A stretch of DNA of 64,000 nt from Vagococcus humatus (GTDB lineage: Bacteria > Bacillota > Bacilli > Lactobacillales > Vagococcaceae). Under the pieces are notes generated by a model that had not been told where the DNA came from, did not search any database, and worked only from the letters and a program-made list of their open reading frames with translations. The DNA lies in the NCBI RefSeq assembly GCF_003950325.1, contig NZ_PXZH01000001.1:620001-684000 (forward strand), in the 5' to 3' direction. Shown piece by piece: positions 1-9,993 of this stretch. Numbering within the stretch: the first letter of the stretch is position 1; the number at the start of each line of letters is the position of its first letter. The translations under genes and the position numbers were made by a program.

Positions 1-64
1 CATCACCTGCTAAAGCTTCTCCACTTACTTTTAATATAATTCTTTGATATTTTGGCTTATCCAT
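1..64 (-). CDS. pyrH: UMP kinase PyrH, N-terminal fragment (cut by window edge)
   Basis: The reverse strand from 64 starts with ATG and encodes about 21 residues, MDKPKYQRIILKVSGEAL, continuing off the left edge. That is the usual N-terminus of bacterial UMP kinase, with the nucleotide-binding LKVSGEAL segment. The enzyme phosphorylates UMP to UDP in pyrimidine synthesis. A GGAGGTAA ribosome binding site lies just upstream. The gene follows tsf on the same strand, the standard rpsB-tsf-pyrH order of Firmicutes, but a terminator separates them here. Confidence 0.9.
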   Translation of the reverse strand, partial: MDKPKYQRIILKVSGEALAGD

Positions 65-141
65 CCTTCTATTACCTCCGTTAACCTTTATTCTATCATA
101 TTCCATTCATTAAGAAAACGTTGAGCTTCCTAAAAAAGCTC

Positions 142-178
142 AAAAAAAGGGACCGCACTAATAATTAGTAGCGTTCCC
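142..178 (-). terminator. Rho-independent terminator after tsf
   Basis: An imperfect hairpin (GGGAACGCTACTAAT paired with ATTAGTGCGGTCCC) is followed on the minus strand by seven T. It separates tsf from pyrH. Confidence 0.75.
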
Positions 179-201
179 AACTGTCTTAAAAAGACAGATA
201 A

Positions 202-1080
202 TTATTTCATTTGACTCATAACTTCGTCAGCAAAGTTTTCTTCACGTTTTTCTAAACCTTCGCCCACTTCAAAACGGACAAATGATTTAACTGTTGCGCC
301 ATGATTTTTAGCAAATTTTTCAACAGTTACGTCAGGATCTTTAACGAATGGTTGGTCAACTAAACAAATTTCAGCTAAGAATTTATGCATACGACCTTGA
401 ACCATTTTTTCAACGATTTTTGCAGGTTTGCCTTCGTTTAAAGCTTGTTCAGTTAAAACTGATTGTTCGTGATCTAATTCTGCTTGAGGCACTTGGTCTT
501 TAGTGATGTAACGAGGGTTAATAGCTGCAACGTGCATAGCAACGTCTTTTGCTACTTCTTCGTCATTTGTTCCATCTAAAACAGTTAAAGCAGCAATACG
601 GCCACCCATATGTAAGTAAGCACCAAATGCTTGTGAATCTTCTTTTTCAACTACTTCAAAACGACGGAAACTAATTTTTTCACCGATTTTGTTAGTTGCT
701 TCAATAATAGATTTTTCAATAGAACCATCTTCAGTTGGAAGTGCTAATGCTTCTTCCATGTTAGCTGGTTTGTTTTCTACCATTAATTTAGCTACTTCTT
801 TAACTAAATCTTGGAACATGTCGTTTTTAGAAACAAAGTCTGTTTCTGCATTGATTTCAACGATTGCAGCAGTGTTGCCATCTACATGAATGCTTGCTAA
901 ACCTTCAGCAGCGATACGGTCGCCTTTCTTAGCAGCTTTTGCCATTCCTTTTTCACGTAAAAGATCGACTGCTTTGTCCATATCTCCTTCTACTTCAACT
1001 AGTGCTCTTTTTGCATCCATCATACCAACGCCTGTAGCGTCACGTAATTCTTTTACCATAGCAGCTGAAATTTTTGCCAT
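202..1080 (-). CDS. tsf: Translation elongation factor Ts
   Basis: This 292-residue protein is full length for EF-Ts, the guanine nucleotide exchange factor that recycles EF-Tu-GDP to the GTP form. The N-terminal UBA-like region ([20 protein letters not shown]) and the following TDFVSKN segment (about residues 80-86, which contacts EF-Tu) are both present. The start has a good site, AGGGGGCAAAATAAA-ATG. It lies downstream of rpsB on the same strand with 159 bases between, which hold a large inverted repeat. The expected neighbour pyrH follows. Confidence 0.97.
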   Translation of the reverse strand: MAKISAAMVKELRDATGVGMMDAKRALVEVEGDMDKAVDLLREKGMAKAAKKGDRIAAEGLASIHVDGNTAAIVEINAETDFVSKNDMFQDLVKEVAKLMVENKPANMEEALALPTEDGSIEKSIIEATNKIGEKISFRRFEVVEKEDSQAFGAYLHMGGRIAALTVLDGTNDEEVAKDVAMHVAAINPRYITKDQVPQAELDHEQSVLTEQALNEGKPAKIVEKMVQGRMHKFLAEICLVDQPFVKDPDVTVEKFAKNHGATVKSFVRFEVGEGLEKREENFADEVMSQMK

Positions 1081-1129
1081 TTTATTTTGCCCCCTGTATG
1101 TTTTCCTATAATAGTTGATTTAAATTTCT

Positions 1130-1204
1130 AAAAAAGCTGTCTCAAAGGAGACGGTCTAGGGCTACTTTTTTCGCCAACTGAACGGATAGCCTTTGAGACA
1201 GCTT
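1130..1204 (-). terminator. Long inverted repeat between rpsB and tsf (attenuator or repeat element)
   Basis: Arms AAGCTGTCTCAAAGG (1134-1148) and CCTTTGAGACAGCTT (1190-1204) are a perfect 15-bp inverted repeat around a 41-base loop. The loop has its own short GGCTA/TAGCC pairing. On the minus strand the structure ends in TTTTTT, so it can act as a terminator or partial attenuator after rpsB. The arms read like a dispersed palindromic repeat. Confidence 0.65.
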
Positions 1205-1239
1205 CACTTTTTATTGTTTAATAGGCTAAATTAAGCTTA

Positions 1240-2019
1240 TTATTTGTTGTCGCCTTCAACAGCTTCAACGATTTCTTCGATAGAAGCAGCACCTTCAGCT
1301 TCTTCTTTTTTGAATGTATCTTCGCTAACTTCATCTTCACCTTGACGGCCTTCGATGAAAGCATCAGCCATTTTACCAGCAATAAGTTTTACGGCACGAA
1401 TAGCATCATCATTTGATGGGATAACTACGTCGATTTCGTCTGGATCACAGTTAGTATCCACCATTGCTACGATTGGAATATTTAATTTATGAGCTTCTTG
1501 AACGGCAATACGTTCTTTACGAGGGTCAACGATGAACATTACATCTGGAATTCTTGGCATATCAGCGATACCGCCTAAGAATTTTTGTAGACGTTCACGT
1601 TCTTTGTTTAAACCAGCTACTTCTTTTTTAGGAAGTACTTCGAAAATGCCGTCTTCTTCCATTTTGTCAATTTCTTTAAGACGTGCAATACGTTTTTGGA
1701 TAGTATCCCAGTTAGTTAAAGTTCCACCTAACCAACGATGGTTTACATAGTATTGACCAGCTCTTTCAGCTTCTTCTTTGATAGCATCTTGTGCTTGTTT
1801 TTTAGTTCCTACGAATAATGCAACGCCGCCGTCTTCAGCAACTTGACGCATATAGTCGTATGCAACATCTACTAATTTAACTGTTTTTTGTAAGTCAATA
1901 ATGTAGATACCGTTTCTTTCTGTAAAGATATACTTTTTCATTTTAGGGTTCCAACGACGTGTTTGGTGTCCGAAATGTACCCCAGCTTCTAGTAATTGCT
2001 TCATTGAAATTACTGCCAT
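1240..2019 (-). CDS. rpsB: 30S ribosomal protein S2
   Basis: The protein begins [20 protein letters not shown], the canonical bacterial S2 N-terminus, and is about 259 residues, normal for the family. I place the start at 2019 and not at the in-frame ATG at 2034. GGAGGAAACAAAC, the evident ribosome binding site, lies between them, and homologues start at MAVIS. S2 sits on the 30S body and its acidic C-terminal tail is typical. It is the first gene of the rpsB-tsf unit, with a clear promoter about 140 bases upstream and a possibly structured leader. Confidence 0.97.
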   Translation of the reverse strand: MAVISMKQLLEAGVHFGHQTRRWNPKMKKYIFTERNGIYIIDLQKTVKLVDVAYDYMRQVAEDGGVALFVGTKKQAQDAIKEEAERAGQYYVNHRWLGGTLTNWDTIQKRIARLKEIDKMEEDGIFEVLPKKEVAGLNKERERLQKFLGGIADMPRIPDVMFIVDPRKERIAVQEAHKLNIPIVAMVDTNCDPDEIDVVIPSNDDAIRAVKLIAGKMADAFIEGRQGEDEVSEDTFKKEEAEGAASIEEIVEAVEGDNK

Positions 2020-2094
2020 GTTTGTTTCCTCCAATTTGGTTTTTGATTTTCCTCTTTTTACTTCACTTTTGTAAAGGACTAACCTAAGCTAGCA

Positions 2095-2181
2095 CCTCTC
2101 TACAAATCCGTAAAAATGTGGATTTATCTTGTTTATACACAAGACTTTACATAGTATACCGTATTTTTTTTCAGATTTCAA
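2095..2181 (-). promoter_or_regulatory. rpsB promoter and 5' leader
   Basis: On the minus strand TTGAAA (2181-2176), a 17-base spacer and TATACT (2158-2153) form a strong vegetative promoter. The transcript would carry a leader of about 125 bases. That leader contains a small hairpin, AAATCCACATTTTTACGGATTT, split by its loop at about 2105-2125. S2 autoregulation through this leader is possible, but I see no known motif. Confidence 0.75.
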
Positions 2182-2213
2182 GAAAAAAGTTGCAATTTTC
2201 ATCGTTTGTTCTT

Positions 2214-3242
2214 TTATTCGAAGATTAGGCTTGGTTCAGCATTTAAATACATATCAGCTAACTGTTCTTTTTGACTTTCGTAAAATGCACAAGCCCCAAT
2301 CATTGCCGCATTATCTCCGCAAAGTTTTAATGGTGGTTGGATCAAGCTAACTTCTGGCTGCTGTTCTTTTAAGCCTAACTCTAGCCCTTGTCTTAACCCT
2401 TTATTCGCTGCTACACCACCTGCAATGACTAATTGTTTCACTTGGTAGTCTTTACAAGCACGTAAAGTTTTAGTCACTAAGACTTCTACTACACTGGCTT
2501 GGAAACTAGTGGCTAAATCAAAGGGACGAATTTCTTCTCCTCGTTGCTCTGCATTATGCACAGTATTGATAACTGAACTTTTTAGCCCACTAAAGCTAAA
2601 ATCGTAATTATCTTCTTTTAGCATAGCTCTTGGAAAATGATAAGTATCTTCTCCTTCATGAGCCATTTCATCAATTTTTTTACCACTTGGGTAAGGAAGA
2701 CCTAAAACGCGGCCAACTTTATCATAAGCCTCTCCAGCGGCATCATCTCTTGTTTCACCAATTACTTCATAGCTCCCATGCTCTTTCATGTAGACTAACT
2801 CAGTATGTCCTCCGCTAACTAGTAACGCCATTAAAGGAAACTGAAAATCTTCTACAAATTGAGCGGCATAAATATGTCCTGCCATATGATTAATAGGAAT
2901 TAAAGGCAAGTCATGAGCAAAAGAAAAAGCTTTAGCTGCACTAATGCCAACTAATAAAGCCCCAACTAAACCTGGTCCATACGTAACAGCTACACCACTT
3001 AAATCAGCTGGTGTTACCTCTGCTTGCGTCAGGGCTTCTTTCATACACAAGGTAATTTGTTCTACATGATGTCGACTAGCTACTTCTGGTACTACTCCCC
3101 CAAACCGCTGATGACTAGGTATTTGCGAAGCCACTATATTAGAAAGAATTTGATTGCCATCTTCCACTACTGCTACACTTGTTTCATCACAACTACTTTC
3201 TACTGCCAAAATTAATCGGCGTTCTTTTGTCCATACAGACAT
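2214..3242 (-). CDS. tsaD: tRNA N6-threonylcarbamoyladenosine transferase TsaD
   Basis: This 342-residue ASKHA-fold protein (Gcp/Kae1 family) transfers threonylcarbamoyl from TC-AMP to A37 of ANN-decoding tRNAs, working with TsaB and TsaE. Visible marks are the N-terminal [11 protein letters not shown] phosphate-binding segment, the metal-binding NHMAGH motif at about residues 118-123 and the C-terminal [10 protein letters not shown] and CGDNAAMIG segments. The start is supported by AGGATGTGACAAC-ATG. It follows rimI and tsaB on the same strand, the usual t6A cluster of Firmicutes. Confidence 0.97.
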   Translation of the reverse strand: MSVWTKERRLILAVESSCDETSVAVVEDGNQILSNIVASQIPSHQRFGGVVPEVASRHHVEQITLCMKEALTQAEVTPADLSGVAVTYGPGLVGALLVGISAAKAFSFAHDLPLIPINHMAGHIYAAQFVEDFQFPLMALLVSGGHTELVYMKEHGSYEVIGETRDDAAGEAYDKVGRVLGLPYPSGKKIDEMAHEGEDTYHFPRAMLKEDNYDFSFSGLKSSVINTVHNAEQRGEEIRPFDLATSFQASVVEVLVTKTLRACKDYQVKQLVIAGGVAANKGLRQGLELGLKEQQPEVSLIQPPLKLCGDNAAMIGACAFYESQKEQLADMYLNAEPSLIFE

Positions 3243-3254
3243 GTTGTCACATCC

Positions 3255-3695
3255 TTAACATTCTAACTTCTTTTGATAAATCCAGGCGTCTTCCACTGGA
3301 TCTTGATAATAATTTTTTCGAGTGGCAATAGGTTGAAACCCTTGTTGCTGATAGACATGTTGTGCCTTTAAGTTTGAAACTCTCACTTCTAAAAAGCACT
3401 GGGTTACCCCTTCTTCAACACATCTAGCTAGCCACTGATCCATTAATTTTTGTGCTAGATGCTGATTTTGATAAGCAGGTTTTACGCCTATGTGAATTAA
3501 TTCAGACTCATCAAATAACTGATGATAAATTAAAACTGCTACTAACTGATTATCTTGTCTAGTTTCTAAGACATGGATATAGCTTTGCTCCAAACTTTCC
3601 CTTAACTGCTCTTGGTTCCAAGGAGCCCCGTTAGGATAACTTTCTTCTAACAATTGCCAAATGTCTAAAACTTGACGCTCTATTATTTCACTCAT
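3255..3695 (-). CDS. rimI: Ribosomal-protein-alanine N-acetyltransferase RimI-like GNAT
   Basis: This 146-residue GNAT acetyltransferase has the acetyl-CoA loop region around KPAYQNQHLAQKLMDQWL (about residues 76-93) and the VSNLKAQHVYQQQGF segment typical of RimI. RimI acetylates the N-terminus of S18 and probably other proteins. Its ATG follows the tsaB stop by a single base (TAATATG), so translation is probably coupled. Its position between tsaB and tsaD is the conserved arrangement and supports the RimI name over a generic GNAT. Confidence 0.88.
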   Translation of the reverse strand: MSEIIERQVLDIWQLLEESYPNGAPWNQEQLRESLEQSYIHVLETRQDNQLVAVLIYHQLFDESELIHIGVKPAYQNQHLAQKLMDQWLARCVEEGVTQCFLEVRVSNLKAQHVYQQQGFQPIATRKNYYQDPVEDAWIYQKKLEC

Positions 3696-3696
3696 A

Positions 3697-4419
3697 TTAA
3701 ATACGTTTCACATATTCTTGTTTCGTAACATCTGGATGGTTTTTCAACCAATTTTCTTCAGCCTCTACCCGTTTTAAATATTTAGGCGTAAAGTTTTCAA
3801 CATCAGCTTCTGGTGTTTTTAAACTACCTAAATAAGCTAAGCCTAATGGATTTAACTGATTTGTCAACACATGAGCCTCTGTTTGTTTATGTTTAAATGT
3901 TTCATGGATCGTATCCTCAAATACAGGAACATCTACCCCAATAAACTGGACAGGTAAGTCTTGTTCAGCTAACTCTTCTAACCAAGCTGATAAACTAATA
4001 TGTTTATCTGGTAGTAAACTAACTAACTCTCCGTTTTGCCACTGGTATGCTCCAGTATAAACATTGTTTCGTCTAGCATCACATAAAGGAACAATTAAGC
4101 CTGAAAACTGACTGTTTACCGCAATCGCCGCTAAACTAGAAACACCTACTAATTCTATTCCTAAAGTCCAAGCTAATGTTTTAGCTGTTGTCACACCAAT
4201 CCGAATCCCTGTATAAGAGCCAGGACCTTCTGCTACCACAACACGCGTTAAATCTTTAGCAGACCAACCATGTTCTTTCATCAAACATTCTATTCCTGGC
4301 ATCAATCTAATACTATGATTTTTATTGACCAAAGACACATAACTGGCTACTGGTCTTCCATCTTCAACTAAAGCAATCCCTAGAGCTTGTTGAGAGGTAT
4401 CAATTGATAAAATTTTCAT
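3697..4419 (-). CDS. tsaB: tRNA threonylcarbamoyladenosine biosynthesis protein TsaB
   Basis: TsaB (YeaZ) is the catalytically inactive ASKHA partner that dimerises with TsaD for t6A formation. The N-terminus MKILSIDTSQQALGIAL and the GPGSYTGIRIGVTTAKTLA segment are diagnostic. An in-frame TTG lies six codons earlier at 4437. I choose the ATG at 4419 because GAAGGAAATAAA sits directly before it and the family starts with MKIL. The gene is about 240 residues, normal length, and leads the tsaB-rimI-tsaD group. Confidence 0.95.
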   Translation of the reverse strand: MKILSIDTSQQALGIALVEDGRPVASYVSLVNKNHSIRLMPGIECLMKEHGWSAKDLTRVVVAEGPGSYTGIRIGVTTAKTLAWTLGIELVGVSSLAAIAVNSQFSGLIVPLCDARRNNVYTGAYQWQNGELVSLLPDKHISLSAWLEELAEQDLPVQFIGVDVPVFEDTIHETFKHKQTEAHVLTNQLNPLGLAYLGSLKTPEADVENFTPKYLKRVEAEENWLKNHPDVTKQEYVKRI

Positions 4420-4483
4420 TTTATTTCCTTCTTTCAATCACTTGTCGTTTTATTTTAGCACATCTGACAGAGGTTTTACGAGT

Positions 4484-5539
4484 TTATAGGAAAGCCATAA
4501 CTTTCTCCACCCATGTTTCAGTCAACGTTTTTTCTTCCTGTGCCATAGAGCTATCACTCATGCCTAAAGTCTGATTGTTAGCTAGTCGGCTAGCTGATTG
4601 AAACGTCACTACTAGTTGATAGACTTCTTTTTGTTTACGTAAAACCAATTGAATCGATTCAGTTGGCTGCTGTTGTTTCCATTGTTCTAAAATAAAGTAG
4701 GCAGCTTGTTCTAAACTTTTCTGATTGGCACTAGATAAAGAAATCCCTAAATCAGAAGAGAGCTTTTCCACCTGTACATCAGAAAACAGCAAACTTTGGC
4801 TCTTTTTAGAAGAAGTATCTGTTAGTACAGGATAGGTATATCTAGCAAAATGATAACAACTATGCTGTAGTTCTTCTTCTAATTGAGACCGGTAAACCCA
4901 AGTAAATTGAGGTAAAATCGTTGCTAATTGAAATAAACGTTGAACCGTTTGTTGGTTAACTGGTAACAATTGATGTTCTTCATAACTTACTAACCCTTCT
5001 TTTAATAACTGAGGAAAAGAAAGATACTGAAGCATCCAACTTTCATTAGCTAAATTCATCCGAATAAACCGCTTAGCTAAAGAGAAATTGTTAGTTAGTT
5101 TTCCTTCTTGTTGATAACAAGCAAGACAATTCTCCTTTATAAAAGGATAACAAAATAACTCTCTTTCAGAAAAAGAGTGACTGCTAACACTGTGATTATT
5201 TTTAGATAAATCATATAAATAATCAGTTGCTTGTTTAGGATCTACCTCATAGGTTTTAGCAAACAAAGCATTGACAACTGAGGGAGGAGGGGTTAATAAA
5301 TCTCCTAATTCACTTTCAATACGTCCTTTATCTTCATTTGTTAAATTAGCAGGTAGCAGTTGAAGTAGTTGAGTAAGTTTATCTGGTTGTTTAGCTAAAT
5401 GATTTGGCACAGCTTCATTCAAATCTACTGCTAATATCGTTTCAATTCGGTTTTGAAGATAAATTCTATCCATCTCCATCCAACTATCAAAAGAGATAGC
5501 CACATCAATAAATTCATTGACCCATTCTTTTATATACAT
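4484..5539 (-). CDS. Shortened, probably inactive GalT-like (type 2 hexose-1-phosphate uridylyltransferase) protein
   Basis: The 351-residue product resembles type 2 GalT of Firmicutes but is about 140 residues shorter. Shared stretches are DRIYLQNRI near the N-terminus, DLLTPPPSVVNALF and DPKQATDYLYDLSKNN (about residues 80-115), ENCLACYQQEG (about 136-146) and IRMNLANESWMLQYL. The active-site SHEHYQGG of real GalT aligns with QHSCYHFA (about 225-232), so the nucleophilic histidine appears replaced by cysteine. The strand after the ATDYFY segment is missing. The frame is open throughout, which argues against recent decay. Start at 5539: AGGAGAATGGAC-ATG gives better spacing than the ATG at 5545. 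No galK or galE is nearby. Function unknown. Confidence 0.65.
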   Translation of the reverse strand: MYIKEWVNEFIDVAISFDSWMEMDRIYLQNRIETILAVDLNEAVPNHLAKQPDKLTQLLQLLPANLTNEDKGRIESELGDLLTPPPSVVNALFAKTYEVDPKQATDYLYDLSKNNHSVSSHSFSERELFCYPFIKENCLACYQQEGKLTNNFSLAKRFIRMNLANESWMLQYLSFPQLLKEGLVSYEEHQLLPVNQQTVQRLFQLATILPQFTWVYRSQLEEELQHSCYHFARYTYPVLTDTSSKKSQSLLFSDVQVEKLSSDLGISLSSANQKSLEQAAYFILEQWKQQQPTESIQLVLRKQKEVYQLVVTFQSASRLANNQTLGMSDSSMAQEEKTLTETWVEKVMAFL

Positions 5540-5613
5540 GTCCATTCTCCTATTCTTTTTATATACAGTTTTCCATTATACTGCAGAACTAGCCGACTCG
5601 GTAGAGATAATAG

Positions 5614-5647
5614 CAAAAAAGATGTAGAGAATTTTCTCTACATCTTT
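5614..5647 (-). terminator. Terminator after nagB
   Basis: A 13-bp perfect stem (AAAGATGTAGAGA with TCTCTACATCTTT) is followed on the minus strand by TTTTTT. Confidence 0.85.
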
Positions 5648-5665
5648 CATCTTCATTGTTTAAGC

Positions 5666-6373
5666 TTATACACTAAGTTTTGCACTAGCCGCTTGGTCAA
5701 CAATAACTGTCACGTTATCATGTTGTTGTAAGGCACTAGCAGGGCAATCTTCTGACATCTCTTTTTCAATCATGTTGTAAATCGCTTCTGCTTTGTTTTC
5801 GCCGTAAGCAATTAAAATAATTTCTTTAGCTTTTAAGATTGAGCCAATCCCCATTGAATAAGCTTCTGTTGGCACATCTTCCACTGAAGCAAAGAAGCGT
5901 TTATTCGCTTCTATAGTAGAAGGAGTTAAGCCGACTTTTCTAGTAAGGGAATCAAAAGGCGTTCCTGGCTCATTAAAGCCAATGTGACCATTCGTTCCAA
6001 TCCCTAAAATTTGAATATCAATTGGGTTTTCTTCTATAATTTGGTCGTAGCGAGCACACTCTTTTTCAGCATCTTCCTCTGTACCGTCTGGAACATATGA
6101 CGCTTTAAACGGTTTATGGTTAAATAGTTGGTGGTTCATAAAGTAACGGTAACTTTGCTCATTGTCACCTGCTAGTCCTACGTACTCATCTAGGTTAACA
6201 GCTACCATTTCTGAAAAATCTAAATCACTTTGAACCATTTCTTTATATAACGTAATCGGTGTACTACCAGTCGCTAAGCCTAACACTTTAGCTCCTGTTT
6301 CCATTCCTTGTTTGATTAAATTAAAGGCCTGTTTACCGCCTTCTTCTTGATTGTTTACTTGAATTATTTTCAT
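5666..6373 (-). CDS. nagB: Glucosamine-6-phosphate deaminase
   Basis: NagB converts glucosamine-6-phosphate to fructose-6-phosphate and ammonia, the catabolic counterpart of GlmS. Family motifs are [37 protein letters not shown] (catalytic Asp/His/Glu region) and [11 protein letters not shown]. The product is about 235 residues, normal. The reading frame is open further upstream, but GGGAGGCAATTG-ATGATG sets the start at 6376 or 6373. I use the conventional MKII start. The promoter region holds several NagR/DasR-like palindromes. Confidence 0.95.
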   Translation of the reverse strand: MKIIQVNNQEEGGKQAFNLIKQGMETGAKVLGLATGSTPITLYKEMVQSDLDFSEMVAVNLDEYVGLAGDNEQSYRYFMNHQLFNHKPFKASYVPDGTEEDAEKECARYDQIIEENPIDIQILGIGTNGHIGFNEPGTPFDSLTRKVGLTPSTIEANKRFFASVEDVPTEAYSMGIGSILKAKEIILIAYGENKAEAIYNMIEKEMSEDCPASALQQHDNVTVIVDQAASAKLSV

Positions 6374-6393
6374 CATCAATTGCCTCCCAAAAT

Positions 6394-6469
6394 TTGGTAT
6401 AGTCCAATTATAAATCAGGCTAGTCCAGATTACAAACAAAAAATCAGGCTAACCAAATGGTCTACGCCA
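6394..6469 (-). promoter_or_regulatory. nagB promoter with three NagR-like (GntR/HutC) operator candidates
   Basis: TTGTAA (6435-6430), a 17-base spacer and TATAAT (6412-6407) form a minus-strand promoter. Around it lie TTGGTATAGTCCAA (6394-6407), ATCAGGCTAGTCCAGAT (6414-6430, in the spacer) and TGGTCTACGCCA (6458-6469). These resemble the known NagR/DasR consensus, TGGTCTAGACCA or ATTGGTATAGACCAAT. A direct repeat AAATCAGGCTA occurs at 6412 and 6441. Confidence 0.6.
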
Positions 6470-6510
6470 CTATGTCTATTCCTTATACTCCTCCAATAAA
6501 GGGATTTAAA

Positions 6511-6524
6511 AAGAGTTAACTCTT
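6511..6524 (-). terminator. Weak terminator after glpK
   Basis: A short AAGAGTT/AACTCTT stem is followed by TTTTT on the minus strand. It is weak but is the only candidate before nagB. Confidence 0.35.
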
Positions 6525-6576
6525 ATTTTTTTAAGCTCTCCCTTGTTAAAAAAATAATTGGTCTTTAAGCCAGTTA

Positions 6577-8408
<1,832 letters not shown>

Positions 8409-9287
8409 ATGACCCATTCCCCTTTAACTTATCGTTCAAATAACACCTTTAAAATAGCTCAATTTACCGATATCCATATTGGTTATCCTAACGGTGAAGC
8501 TGACTTAAAAACCTTAGCTGATTTTGAAACGTGTTTAGCCCATTTGGATGTTGATTTAATTGTCATTACAGGTGACTTAGTTTGGGCTTACGGCGGACTT
8601 AATCCACTACTTGCTTTTAAACAGTTAATTAAACGACTAAATAAGGTTGACATTCCTGTGGCCATTACATATGGTAATCATGATTCAGAATATAAAATAA
8701 CTCGCTCAGATTTACGTCAACTAGAAACCACCTTAACTCATTCCGTTACAAAAGAAAACAGCAGCCTATGCCAAGATAGAGAAAATTATACTTTGTCAAT
8801 TTATGACAAGGTAGGAGATAAAATTTTACACCAGCTTTTTCTAATTGACTCAGGCAATGAAGCACCTAAAGAGGTTGGAGGCTATGCTTATCTTTTCCCA
8901 GAACAAATCAACTGGTTTAAACAAAAAGAACTTGCCACAAAACATTCACTATTAAACTTAATTTTCATGCATATTCCTTTAGTTGAATATCAATACGTGA
9001 AAGAAAAAATTACATCCGGTGGCCAGTTAGAAGCGATTTGTTGTCCTAAAATAAACACCGGTCTCTTCTCTTCTCTAGTGCTAAGTCCTCATAATTATCA
9101 AGTGTTTTGTGGGCATGACCATGATAATAATTTTACCGCTTCTTTAAATCAAGTCGGCCTTAATTATGGACTCATTAGTGGTTATAATGTTTACGGCGTT
9201 TTCAACAGAGGTTACCGAGAAATTACTTTACATCATGATCAGTTAACTACTCGTTTAGTTCCTTACCAAAAAAATCCTTTTTCATAA
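8409..9287 (+). CDS. Calcineurin-like metallophosphoesterase
   Basis: The 292-residue protein carries the five metallophosphoesterase blocks: DIH at about residues 21-23, ITGDLVW at about 54-60, YGNHDSEY at about 93-100, MHIPLVEY and FCGHDHDNNF. These ligate a dinuclear metal centre. The layout, with no signal peptide, resembles the cytosolic Dcr2/YkuE-like branch; the substrate cannot be told. The start has AAAGGAGCTTTAC-ATG. It is a single-gene unit ending in a strong bidirectional terminator. Confidence 0.85.
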   Translation: MTHSPLTYRSNNTFKIAQFTDIHIGYPNGEADLKTLADFETCLAHLDVDLIVITGDLVWAYGGLNPLLAFKQLIKRLNKVDIPVAITYGNHDSEYKITRSDLRQLETTLTHSVTKENSSLCQDRENYTLSIYDKVGDKILHQLFLIDSGNEAPKEVGGYAYLFPEQINWFKQKELATKHSLLNLIFMHIPLVEYQYVKEKITSGGQLEAICCPKINTGLFSSLVLSPHNYQVFCGHDHDNNFTASLNQVGLNYGLISGYNVYGVFNRGYREITLHHDQLTTRLVPYQKNPFS

Positions 9288-9292
9288 AAAAT

Positions 9293-9347
9293 AACAAACC
9301 AGCTATAAAAAAAGCTTTAATCAAAGCTTTCTTATAGCTGGTTTGTT
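9293..9347. terminator. Bidirectional terminator
   Basis: Arms AACAAACCAGCTATA (9293-9307) and TATAGCTGGTTTGTT (9333-9347) are a perfect 15-bp stem. An inner AAAGCTTT pairing lies in the loop. It serves the plus-strand phosphoesterase and the minus-strand ABC operon. Confidence 0.8.
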
Positions 9348-9357
9348 GCCTAATAGC

Positions 9358-9993
9358 TTATTTTTTACTCACTATTCTAACACTTATTCTATAACTCACC
9401 ACTCCTGTTATTACTGTTATTAAGCTTAATCCTCCTACCAAATAACTTGTCGGAGCTACCGTCATCACTCTCATCCACTCTGGAAAAATTTTGCTTAGCC
9501 ATTCAACTAAAAAGCTCCCTCCAATCATCACTGCTATAAAAGCACTAATGAGAATTAATCGTCCTTTCTCTGCTCCCCACTTAAAGGTAACTGGTAAAAA
9601 AAGAAATCCTAAAAAAAGACAAATTAAAAACATCAGTCCTGCTTGAACACTTGAAACGAGAAAAGTGCTATGATTTAAAAAATATGCCATACTTGTATAA
9701 CCAACTAAATTAATGAGTAACCCAATTCCTCCTAAAATAAGCGTTAAGATATATTTACTTCCTACATACTGCTTTACACTAATTGGTAACGTAAAAACAA
9801 AGGTATCAAAATAAGAACGTTCATCTAAGCTAAGGGTTGCTACCACTTGAAACACTAATAAAAACGATAACGTAGCAAAATATGCTTCATTATTGGTTAC
9901 AAAGGAAACAGCTATAAATAAGCCAATCAAAATGATTAATTGTTTTTTATAAGTACTTATTAAATATAAGTCTTTAATCAATAACCCTTTCAT
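9358..9993 (-). CDS. ABC-2 type transporter permease
   Basis: This 211-residue protein has about six hydrophobic segments and an N-terminal MKGLLIKDLYLISTYKKQ typical of small ABC-2 permeases paired with YtrA-family GntR regulators. It probably forms the membrane part of an exporter, for example for a peptide antibiotic or lipid; the substrate is unknown. Its ATG overlaps the stop of the ATPase by one base (TAATG), so it is translationally coupled to it. If the upstream frameshift abolishes ATPase production, this gene would be stranded. Confidence 0.85.
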   Translation of the reverse strand: MKGLLIKDLYLISTYKKQLIILIGLFIAVSFVTNNEAYFATLSFLLVFQVVATLSLDERSYFDTFVFTLPISVKQYVGSKYILTLILGGIGLLINLVGYTSMAYFLNHSTFLVSSVQAGLMFLICLFLGFLFLPVTFKWGAEKGRLILISAFIAVMIGGSFLVEWLSKIFPEWMRVMTVAPTSYLVGGLSLITVITGVVSYRISVRIVSKK

